Assembly (NCBI GenBank): GCA_910591455.2
Contig: OU342807.1
Span: 19,365,623-19,429,622, forward strand
Reading direction: 5' to 3'
Source of the DNA: Pholis gunnellus
Lineage: Eukaryota; Chordata; Actinopteri; Perciformes; Pholidae
Length of the DNA: 64,000 bases
How positions within the stretch are numbered: position 1 is the stretch's first letter; each line of letters starts with the position of its first letter. This document shows, piece by piece, positions 1-12,100 of the stretch. The notes beneath the pieces were generated by a model. The model did not search any database and had not been told where the DNA came from. It was given only the letters and a program-made list of their open reading frames with translations. The position numbers and the translations under genes are program-made.

Positions 1-340
1 CAGTGTATGTAAGTGTGTGTTTTTCAGTAATTAAGTGCCTCTTTGCGATATATGTTCTCTATGCAGTAATACTCACGTGCCACGGTTTGATGAACCGCAA
101 ACTAATGAGTTAAGAGCTGTGAAGACATGAAGGGAAATCTCGTGAAATGCTGATTGGATTTATTATGATGATGATTTATGACCTCTCACGCATTTGCACG
201 AGTCTAACATAGTAAGCTCCCGTCAAAGTACTTTTAAATGTTTATTTTCAGTTGAAATTTAAAAAAATTAAAATGGAACCTGCACTTGGGTGATATTACA
301 TTGATGTGCTCCCTCCCTCCCTCCCCCCCCCCCCCTCTCT
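1..340. other. 5' flank of the complexin gene
   Basis: I see no gene here. The stretch is AT-rich and ends in a C/CT-rich run (about 301-348) just before a GC-richer block that looks like the start of the complexin transcription unit. It may hold promoter elements, but none can be named from sequence alone. Confidence 0.4.
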
Positions 341-349
341 CTCCCTCTG

Positions 350-605
350 CATGCTCTCATCTCGTCCTGCAGGAATAGACTCTCTTCCTCCGCCGCTGCA
401 GCCTGACTCTGACACAACCGGCATGTCTGCAAACTGAGAGCCGCGCAGGAAGACACACAGAGAGGCACAATCCCTCCTTTAAGACGCACAACTTGTGTTT
501 TTCTTTCTCCCCGCTGAAGCAGAAGGCGGAGGGTGGTTATAACACTGCGACGAGGCTTTTTCGCTATTTGGAGGGATAAAGACTTGAAGGAGGAATCAAA
601 ACAAG
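350..605 (+). other. putative non-coding first exon and promoter of complexin gene
   Basis: A GC-richer block with CT-rich stretches and short CG-containing words ends at a good splice donor (caag|GTAAAC at 605/606). No open frame here joins the complexin coding start, so it would be 5' untranslated. A second acceptor (ctgcag at 2058-2063) precedes the first coding exon, which fits a leader exon here. The transcription start is not resolvable by eye; the exon start given is only the start of the GC-rich block. Confidence 0.35.
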
Positions 606-2117
606 GTAAACGAAGCCCGAACAGCCGAAGAACAAGGGATGTTTGTGTGTGTGTGTGTGTGTCTTTTACGGTACGGGACCAGGCTCGCGCGCTCGGTAAA
701 AGATGCTGATGCTTCCATACTCATCGACACTGTGCATTGGCTTCTATGTGCGTGTGTGTGTGTCTAAGCTTGTGGGCGCAGTCATTTAAAGGGAGATCGT
801 ACAGTACGGTACTGTAATTGTGCCAAAACGCTGCACCGCACCAGGAGCTTTGAGTGAATACTGTAAAGGGTTCATGTGAGGGGAAACTGATGCTGCTGCA
901 GATGATGATGATGATGATGACGATGAGGAGGAAGGAAACCAGGAAATTATTTTAAGGACGTTGCGCTCGTGCAGATTTGACTTTGGGGCGAATGAAAATG
1001 ACTCGAGGACGAAACAGCGATGTAGGATTAATGAGTGCAGCAAGTTTTTCAGGAGGCTGTTTTCCCCCTCCTAGTAGTCTGCTGTGCCGCAATGGCAGAG
1101 GGATGCTGTAAAATGCAGCAAAACTACGCGTGAGGTTGTTATCTCGTAAAATTAATTATATTATTAAAAAAAATATTTTTAAGTAAAATATGTCGCTTTA
1201 GAGTCGTTATTGCGCTCTGCAACTCCCATATATATGATACAAATATTAACATGATAACCTGGATTATTATTATTTTGTAATCACCATAAAGCACACTAAG
1301 GTCAGTAAACTCACAATTGAGTACCTTAGACATAAAGTTCCAGCAGCAATATCATATAAAAGAAAATGTTCCATGTAAGGTTATTATAAAATGCCTATTG
1401 ATTCACTTTAAATCCTAAGACAAATGAACTTTATTATAATCATATCAAAAGGAATAAAATGCTCTAATGCTCAATATAAACTCACAAACGAGAAGTGTAA
1501 GACCTTGAAGAAAAGCATAGTATCTTTACGGTCGTGTTATGCCCTTGCAGTGATGCTCCCCAAGGCCCATGTACTGACATAAACCATGCCTCCACTTGCT
1601 CATCTTTGACCTCTGCATCTGAGTTATTTCCAATGAGGGAACCATGACAGGCAGCGTCAGCATAAATTCATACAAGATGTAGTGTTGGTTGTAAATCGAG
1701 GGCGCAGGTGCCTTCGACGAAACTCGGGACACGGTGTTGTACTGGAGGCTAAAGTGATCTTAACCCAGTTTTCGTCACCCTTTTTGTTCTTTAGAGTCAA
1801 GATGTAAATTCATAAGTTGACGTGAACAAATTAAGATTTTGTGATTATCGTAAAAAGGGGGAAGAACGTCTTTGTCCTTTGCCAAACAAAGATCTCCGTT
1901 TGGAGGTCGTTTCTTGTCCGCATTGAGCCTCATGAGCATCACCATCATCATCCTCCCCCATCCCGTCAAACACTTGTATATAAAAATCACTGGAGTGAAA
2001 CTGCATGTCCCAACAGTGGTATTCATGCAGTCACAGCTTGTGTATTCTGTCCCCTGGCTGCAGGTCTGTCCCTGATAACCTGACCACTGAAGGAAGAGAA
2101 CACAGAACTGCTTCATC

Positions 2118-3082
2118 ATGAATTTTGTAATGAAAGCTGCGATGGGAGGTGAGTAGTCTGCCGGGCTGGAGGTTGATTTAACAGCACTGCAGTGTAAAGG
2201 ACTTAAAGGGTTGTTCCGCAGCAATAGCAGCAGTACTGCACTAGTACTGGTAGTTATGGGGATACTGGGCTGGTATAATCCACCCTGCACCAAACCCCTG
2301 ACTTCAAACAACAGCTGCACATTCTCTCTCTCTCTCTCTCTTTCTTTTTTTTCCTTCATCCATCTTTTAAAAACCTCTCAGGGCAGGGCATGACATCCTG
2401 TTGGTCAAGTGGCGGACTGTTATAACGTGATGTGTTCAAGATTATGGAAACCTGTTCATGTTTTGTGGCTCTGCATTTCTGCCTTTGCAGAAAAAATGTC
2501 TTTGTGACCAGCGATTCCCTAAAAGCGTGAAACGTCTCTGTTAAGGAGGTTAGGACTGCTGCAGACGAAATAGGACAGCTGCAGCAGGTCTTTTCATGCT
2601 CTAATACTGTACCGGAAAAAGTGCCAAAAATGTTATCTTTTCAAGAATGCAGCACCCTTATTTCTCAGCATGATCTTCATACATTTTTGAGTTTACCCGA
2701 TGGAATTTGCACAAAGAAGGCTGATTTTTCTCCTCATCCTCATAAAGTTGTGATAACATGAAAATCCCCCCAAAATTAGAGTTATTAGGGTTTCAAATGA
2801 CTTTAATAACAAGGCAGTTTTTGCTTTTTTAGACAACTGTTGGCTTTTTCTTTAAACAAGATAGAATAGAGAAGGGCTATTTTCCCAAGAACTATGACTA
2901 ACATTTTTTTTTTCACAAGACTTTTGTCCTTTAAAGCCTTCAGGTATCCGTTAGAATATTATCTTAGCTATTATTTGCCCCTTAATTAGTCCTCATTATG
3001 GCCCTGTAATTCATCTGCCTTGTCGGCTATAGCTTCAAGGGGAAAGGCAGGAAAGTGGCACCTTTAGCTGTAATGCAGCAGT

Positions 3083-3129
<47 letters not shown>

Positions 3130-6100
3130 GTCAGTTATGCAGGATGCTGAGCTGTTGCTGTCCAGGTTACAGAGGTGTTAGGACTGTTGCAGTTGGGATG
3201 TGGAGTTGAAGCCGCTCCTCATCGGGATGCAGAGGATGACTGCCCTGCCTCGCTCTGCATTGCTGCTGTGCTTCGTGTCTGCGCTATGAATTCTTAAATC
3301 AACTGCATTGCATTGGATGCTGTTTTTTTTTTTCTTCTTTTGCTCCGCAGAAGTCGGGCTGCAGTCAGCCTGCGGACTTTGGGAATAGATTTGACAGTGT
3401 GGGTGTTTGCCTGTGTGTGCGTCTGTGCCCTGCCTGTGCCGGAGAGATGTTTTATAGATATTGTATAAGAAAGAGAGTGTGTGTACTGCATACTTTAGGG
3501 TATAGATTTTAGTGTGTGAGCGAGAAAGCTGAGAGAGTGAGAAAGGGTGCAAGGAAGAGAATGTTTAATAATGTGTGTGTGTGTGTGTGTGCTTTAATAA
3601 TCAATATGTATCAGGGTCATTCGGCTATTCTGCCGTCAGTGCAAGCCGTCTTTGGCTGTGGTCCATGTTTACCGACGGGGACACAGTGACCTCTTTCCAC
3701 TCATATGTCGGCAAAAATGCTGACACTGCACTGGCAGCAAAGCAGATAATGAAACAAAGCAATAAGCAGGTAATCAATCCCCTCAGCTATCAATCTGATG
3801 GTCAGCGCCAGTCAGTCAATACATCAATATGAGTGAAATGTGTTTTAATCAATATAGGCCGCATTATTGAGCGTACTGGAGTCTCAGTCCAATAAGTCTG
3901 AGTGGTGTAAGCGGCGAACCATGAAACCATCACATGCTTCTTTCCCTTCACACATTTCCTGTCTTGCTTTAATGTCTTCTATCAAATAAAGGCAAAAAGT
4001 AAAAAAGATCCACATCTGATTCTTCTGCCTCTACCTGGCAAAGAGCGATAACGTCGCTAATAAGCAGTGTAGCTCTAGAGATGGCAATGTTGGATGGTCG
4101 GTCTACCTCGTTGGTCTGTACTGAAATATCCCAAAAATGATCAGATGATTTGTCATGAAGTTTTCAACCCCGTCTCCTACAAAATTACATTCCCATACAA
4201 CTAAACTGCACTCTCAATTACGTATTCGAAGGAAACCTATTTTCTTTCGGACACAACGGTCACATATTTAAACTGTTAAACAAAACAAAACAAAAAAACA
4301 CTACAAAACTACTTTCCTAGGTTTAGTAAAAGAACATCACGATTTGGCTTAAAATTACTATAAAATTGAAACAAACAAACCGGCAGATGACATTTTGGAC
4401 TTTCAGTGAAATATCTCAACAACCTTTGGATGGATTTCTGTGAAATTTGGCACACACTTTCATGTCTCCCTCAGGATGAATTATAACGACTTTTGTGAAA
4501 CCCTGATATTTCGTCTAGCGCCATTATCAGGGCAAAACTAATGACATTTCGATCAGCCTCAACAGCGTTGGGTTCAGTGCTAATTTGCAAATGTTATTGT
4601 GTTAGGACACTTAACTAAGATGGTTAGCACGATACACTTTACCCCCTATAGACTCACAGAACCACGAGTGTGGCTCTAGACTCTTAAGATAGTTGTGAAC
4701 GTGACACCTAATGTACCATTAACAGAACTGCAGGTGTATCTGCCGTCTTGTTAAAAAACGGTTTTGAAAATCAACTTATTCAAACTACTTGAACTACTAT
4801 TCAAAAATAATTCATACAACCTCCTTCAGACATTAAAACTGAATAAATCAAGCAATGTTTTTTTCATCTGGAACTACGGGGGGATCAGATCTTATGGCCT
4901 GTAGTTTGCTCTTTTCCATCCCATGATTGTTTTGCTTCTTGTTTGGATGTGGATTTGCTGAGTGTTTTGCTGAGTATGTTAGGTGATAAGTGTGTGGGCG
5001 AGTCTCCGTGAAAGAGAGGATGCTGCCAGTGCATTAACTAATCCTCCAAGGCTTCTTTGGTTACAGACACTTGCAAGAGAACCGAGCGACGTTTAACTGC
5101 GGTGAATCGGCAGGACTCAAATCCAGACGCATCTGCAGAGTTCAGATGTCTGTTGGATGTTCTTCTCTGAGGCAGCCATGTTAGCTCCTTAGCCCTGCTG
5201 CATTGCCTTTTGCAAAGTTACAGTACATCTGACCAGATACGTCTGTGTTGTCATCACAACAGATGAAAGTATGTGGCACTACGCATTAATTATGTATTAA
5301 GATGTAAAACCTTTTGGAGTTTTATTTGTTAATTCTCTAAGTTTAGATACTGCTTTTGTTAACAACACTTTACTCATTCTCCCACTGGTGTCTGGAGGCA
5401 GCAGCTACAGCATATGTGCATCAAGGAACTTTTGGTGCAATACTGTATATAAAAAAATGGCTTCTTGATTGCATGCAGTTCTGGAGCAAATTGCACTGAA
5501 CTTCCTATAATGAATTTAGTTTGAGAACAGTTAAGACAAAGGAAGTACAAATGACCACTGCAAAATGTGGTCAGCTGTATTAGAGACAACAATAAGCAGC
5601 ATGTTGGACTGAATGGTGTCGGTATATACTAGAGGGCACAGATATGGAAAGCAAACACAAAGTTGGCCTTGTACTACAGTGACTGTAGGCTGAAGGCAGT
5701 AGTTTAGAGGATAGACAGATAATCCTGCACATTTTACATCCTCATCCACACGTACCAAAGAGGAGAGATGTTGCGTGCAGTCTGTTGGCCTGCTCCGCCT
5801 GAGAAAACAAAGCTGAGAAGTTTTCAGTGTAAGCTCCATCTTGTTACATTGTAGAGGTCAGCACACAATGGGAGTTACTGTCTTACCAGGATGAATTAAA
5901 ATCTACTGACTTTGAAATGCATTCTGGTAAAGTGACTGAAGGAATCTGTCACATCTGCCCCTTTCTAGGCACCCAACATTTTGACCAAAGGCATACATTA
6001 GATACGATTTCCCCCCACTAATTATTCTCCTTCTGATTATGATTTTATATTATTAAGGTTTGTGTTAATAATTGGATTTAATTAAATCTTTATTTTTCCA

Positions 6101-9100
6101 GTATAGTCACGTTGAGACTTGAGATTTCAAAATCAGTTTTCCCAGCCCTCGCCAAGGCAGCAGTTTATAATAAATAATCGTGCACCTTGCTATCTCCATT
6201 AACAATTTACTTACTATTGGGTCCTTACATTACTATTGTAATGAATCCCATCTGGCCCGCAAGAACCGAGGGATCTAGACTTATTACTGCTGATGCAACC
6301 AACACCTCTCATATGTAACCACCATTGACTTAACTTGTCGATGAGGGAGTTTGGAAATTAAAATATACTGCTTTAATGCTTTACTGTACAATTGGGATTA
6401 TTAGCAATCAATCCTGCAGTGTTGTTATTAGTGAGCCATGAAACAGGGCCTCACACAGCTTTTGCACCCAACCTTAAATTCTTACTTTAGTTTCCTTGTG
6501 CATTGATTGATTCGGCTCCTTAGAGCTTCAGTGCTGACTCTGCACTTCTCAACTCCTAAAAGCCGAAGTTAGTTTGACAGGATACAGGGCTGTTTAGTCA
6601 GGCAGACATTAGTCCTGAGGTATGGAGCTCCATCAAACCCTGAAGGCCTCAGGCGGCAGCGAAACCTTGACTACATCAGCAGAAAGTCAGCGCTACACAG
6701 CTAATAAGCGACTGGTAAGGTTTAATTTACAGAATTAAGAAACATTTAACTTTTGCATCAAGTCTCATCGATAAATGTGTGGTTTGAGAATCTGCTACAG
6801 GAATAAAGAGAGACTGGCAAACAGGAACTATACTAAATGTACATTTTAACGTACATATTTTTGGATCAATTCAATTAGCAGATGAATTTAGAGACATACC
6901 GGTAAGTTTGATATCAGGAAAATAGGTCAAGAAGACTGTCCTTTATTCATTTATGTAGCACTGCATCCAGTTTGGATATCTGTTGGATTGTCAAACGTCA
7001 AACGTCAAAGAGGGCGCTAATGTGGGGTGTAATGGAGTTCAAAGGAATTGTGATATAAGTATTTTCAGCATTAACAGTTTCATTGGAGTGGGATTGTGGC
7101 TATCAGTTTTTTTGTTCATGGTAGTTTTACTGATATGATGAATTAGGCCATGATTTTATGATGTTTAAAAGCGATTTAAGTCGCTCCTTTGATTGAGTGT
7201 AAAAGCCCCTTGAGGCAAATTTGTGTTTTTGGTTACATAAGTAAAATGTACTTGACTTAAAGAGGGGAGACAGTTCTCATTTTGCACAGCTAAATGAAGA
7301 TGCGGAACTGAATAGGATCGTTGACTCACTCAGTGGTTCAATGTATGTGCTTTCTGGATAAGACACTTGGCTCGTTAGTACTGTGGATACTTAAAATAGC
7401 TCATGGCAGTGAGTATCATTATCCTGACTGAAGCTTTTAGGCAATTGCCAATGATTTTTTTTTTGTTTCATTTTGCAAAACAATGCAAAAATGCTATGCC
7501 TTCAGAAAGCGTTTTTGAAAAGCTTGTCACTACTGAAACTTGCAGAAAAGCTAAGTGGACTAGAGAAGACCCCACCACGCTCAATGTTTAGCCTTATTCT
7601 TCAGTGACCGATCTCCCGGAATCACATACAGAATTAGCAAACAAGCTGAAGCTATACTTTGCCGTGATATTGAACGGCAGCTGATTCCCACATCCCATTT
7701 TTTCTTTTATCAATATTAATGAATTCTCTAACTTAACTTTGACTGGTAGGCTTAACAAAGTGTCAGCAAGTACATCGGTTCCCACTAATGGGGGACATTT
7801 TCAGTGGATAAGTGTGACAAAGCTGTGTGATTTGAGGCAAAATGAAAACAGAAGACACCTTGAGATGTTCTTCCCCCACATCGTCTCCTCAAATAACAGA
7901 TAATCCCATTTAGCAGCACTCTAATATGATTGGCTGAGAGAATCAGGTCTTCACCGCTGACACGGACACACTCCCCAATCTTCGTCTTGTGCGGTACTCA
8001 AGCAAATCAGATTCAGTTCATCAGATTGACCTTGAGCTCCGCCTGTGCGCGTGTGTGAGTGCGTGTGTAACCATGCGCGTTTGACAGTATGTCCAGATCT
8101 CATAAATAATGCATTCAACCATCCAAGTCTTGAATAGTGTGAGAGAAACTGACAGAGAGAAGAAAGGGGATTTGTATTAAAAACATTTCTTTTGAACATA
8201 TATATAGATATATATGTACATATATACATATATATTTATCTATATATCTATATATACATACATATACATATACATATATATATATATATACATACTCAAA
8301 AATTCAATTTTGTTGCAAATTAAATCTGACACAAGAAATAACAGAAACAAATTCATAATGTTGAGTATCTTGTAAAATAAGTAAGTCTTGGTATCTATTC
8401 AAGTAAATAGATTTTCAAAATGATATTGATTCAAACCTTACCCTAATGTTACTGCTATAAAAATAGAAATGAGTGATTGCAGTTGGCAGGGGAAAAGGGC
8501 ATGCACCTATACCCTTAACTTTCACTTAAACTTAAAAATAAACAACAACCTATATGATTCTCAAACTGTGGGTCCAGAGGTTAAACTTGTATTTGTGAAC
8601 TTAAGTCCCAGTGCAACATTTGTTGCATCACTTTTTCCGGCCTGATACATTGTGCAAAGCTGCTCCACCTGAGGGAAATTCAAAACACACTCAAACACAA
8701 CTGCGACCAATTATACAGCAGAACGGTGAGCACACGTTATCCGCCTTTTCCACCGATTTCTCACCCTGCCACGTCCCCCCCCCCCCCCCCCCTGCTGTTT
8801 CATAAGCTGTATTGAGACAATGTATGTCCTGAAGGCCAAACCTAGATCTTTACACTCATCCGCTTTCCCACCACTGTTTGGATTTAGAGAGGGGATTTGC
8901 CTCCAGAACCTGGAGTGGTAAAGGAGTAGATAAGCACTGTTTATCTGATCAAAACGTTCAAGCACTGGGAGAGTTAGCTAAGGTTCATCTTATTTCCTCC
9001 TTTCCCTCCCGAGACTTTGGATTTAACAAAGATTTAGCGAAGCACTTTCAGAAGGAAAGGATGAGAGAGATGACACCTTTTAACAGCGAAGCAATGTCCA

Positions 9101-12100
9101 AGTATTGAGAGGAGAATCTTGGTATAACTTTACCTCTGCTGGTAGGAGAAAGTTGCCAGAGGAAAAATGTCTTAAACAGTTGAAGGTCAAAGCACCTTAA
9201 CCCAGGGATCGTCTGGTTTTATTTCTGAGATGGTCTGCATGTTTGACAGCCATTATCATGCTGTATGAGATAAGCAAGTAGCAGATCACAGTGCACCCCT
9301 TAACATCATATTCTATTTTGTCTATAAGTCGGCTGGCTTGGCTTTTGATTGGCATGATAGAGAATTTCTCTACAAAGTGCCTCTCTGTCTTTGCTGATGT
9401 TGACTCATCTAATATAGCGTTGGAGGGGCTAAAGGCCAACCTGTCAGCCTTCCATTACCGGCTTTTATTAGCTTACATATTGAATGTTATTCCGACAACT
9501 ACTACAACCTTATGGAGTATGCAGGGATGAAGTGTAGACGCACTTTATTCAAAAACGTAGCTCGACACAGCTTATGTGATGCCTAAGAGCTTAATAGATT
9601 CATTCTGGTTTGAAAGGACATTGCTGTATCTCTAAAATGGCTCACAAAGCACGAGCTGGGATCATAGCTCAATATAACTCAAGGCTTTGTCTCTCAGGAT
9701 CCTCTTTTTTCTTTTTCTTTTTTACTTTCGAACAAAGACAATCTGGATGTGCTAATAAGATTTTGTGAAACCAGACCAAGTTTGTTTTGGTTTGGCAGTT
9801 AGAAGAGGTACTGGAGGGCTTTTATTCTGGGCCGTGCATGGGATGGGAATCTTTTGACAATGAGGCTTAGCTGGCAGTGAGTCATTGCTCCACTTACAGG
9901 ATTCAATAGCAGTGTTTACACGGACTGTATCGAAGATATTCAAGTATAAGACCATAAACTGATCCCGGAATAGGGATGCAGCGATCAGTTTTTTCAGTCC
10001 CGATACAGATACCTGGACTTTGGTTGTGTCGGTCGATAATGAGCGCCGATACGATACCAGTGTTTATTTAATAAGCTGTATGCCTCACTGTGTGGAAGTG
10101 ATTGTTCTGTGTAAGGCGACATCAGGCTTGACTTAAACATTGCTTCCCTAATTTTGTAAAACTAATTGTAGCAAATAAATACAACCTACAACATACACCA
10201 GCAACCTGGCAAAACAATTACAAGTGTAAACCTTTTTAATGTGGCCACAAATTGGCCAAAACTTAAACAGAAATTCAAATTCCAGTAGATGATGTATATA
10301 AATATAGAACTGCACTGAATAGATGGCTCCATCGTCACCGATACCCATCCATCCATCCATTTTCCCCCGCTTATCCGGGGTCGGGTCGCGGTGGCAGCAG
10401 GCCAAGCAGGCTGACCCAGACTTCCCTCTCGCCTGCAACATTTTCCAGCTCATACTGGGGGATCCCGAGGCGTTCCCAGGTCAGCTGGGAGATATAATCC
10501 CTCCAGCGTGTTCCGGGTCTTCCCCGGGGTCTCCTCCCAGTTGGGCGTGCCCGGAAAACCTCCAGTGGGAGGCGTCCAGGAGGCATCCTAATTAGATGCC
10601 CGAACCACCTCAGCTGACTCCTTTCGACGCGAAGAAGTAGTGTACCCGATCCAGGTATAGCCAGTCAGTATCGACCTGGTATCTGATACTGGCTGTGGTA
10701 TCGGTGCATCGCTATCCTGAATCCTGGTTGCAGTACGTCAGATACACACTGGCGCGTGTGAACATCAAGTTTAGTTTGGATATTCACAGTTTGTGCAGGC
10801 TCATTGTTTTGCCGACTAAATCCGAAGTCAAAGAAGAAGAGCGTATCAGTGAATGCCATTTGTCAGCTGCAAACACGGATTCTTAATTGGTCCTTTTTTA
10901 ATCCCTGTTGCGGTGTTTGCTTACATCAGCAGCTGACAAGAAAATAAAGGTGGATGCGAGCTGTTTCCTAGCAACGCAATTAAGATTAAAACATATTGTA
11001 TGCCGTGCGCATGTATGGGCGAGTGGTGATTAAAGTTATGGAAACACTTGAACAGGGACACGAGCCGCTACTGTACATGCCCATACATACACATACTGTA
11101 ATCTGCACATTCCAACACACATGAGCAGTAATTGCTCAACCACTCATGCATGAGACCCTAAAATGGAACGGAGCAATTATTTATATCCACATGCGCATAT
11201 AGGGACACTCACTGTATGCCTTCAGCTCTCTTTCTAACCATCTTTCTCTCACGCAAACACACACTTAAGAGAACAAAGATAGCATATCATGGTCGGGGAG
11301 GTATTGCTTTGTCAGCTTCTTTGTGCTGCTCATCAAATGCTGATACAGCAACACCTTCGTTCACTTTGGATTTCTCTCTGAATTTCAGTCTCATCCGTCT
11401 CTTTCACTCCAGTCAGAGGGGCTAATTAATGTGACTGATCTGTTGTTTTATTTATTTTCTATTCCGGTCCCGTCTTTGGTGCTGAGCCCTCATTGCTGTG
11501 GTGTGTTCTATACAATGCATTTGAAGTCTCTAATGGTGGCCATCTTCTTTGTCTCCTCAGCCCAGTTATTTGGCTGTGTATGACAAACTATGGATGTACA
11601 ATATTTAACAATGAAAGAAGTGTTCACTCATCCAAATTATGAGTATGCGAAAAAGTTTCTGTCACAACCTACGTTGGTGTCCATATGGATTGTGCTCCTT
11701 AAAGTTCAACTGAAACATCTCTGGATGGTGCCCCGATCTTTGTGCTAATCCAATCGTACGGTCAGTTTTTTGTCCATGTAAATGGCCAACCAAATCTCTT
11801 CATTTTAAACCATATTTGCATTATTGAGGGACAAATTTTAACCACATTTTCAGAAGGTCAGCGTGTTTCCATCTACTGCTGTAGCATATGGCCAATTAAC
11901 ACTTAAACACTTGGTGGCGCTAGTTCTCCAGTCGAGTGCCATTGAAGTTTAATAGCATCCAACTAGAGAATTAGCGCCACCAAGTGTTTATATGTTGTAT
12001 AAACCGTTAACACGAGATGACGTAACCATAAGAACGCAGAGACGGTGTCAAGGGGGATTCAATTTAAACTTGAGAATTCAGTGTTGAGCGAATTGTTCAT

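Noticed and set aside
1775..2359. 194-codon minus-strand open frame
   Set aside because: It is antisense to the first coding exon of complexin, has a low-complexity repeat start, and shows no domain.
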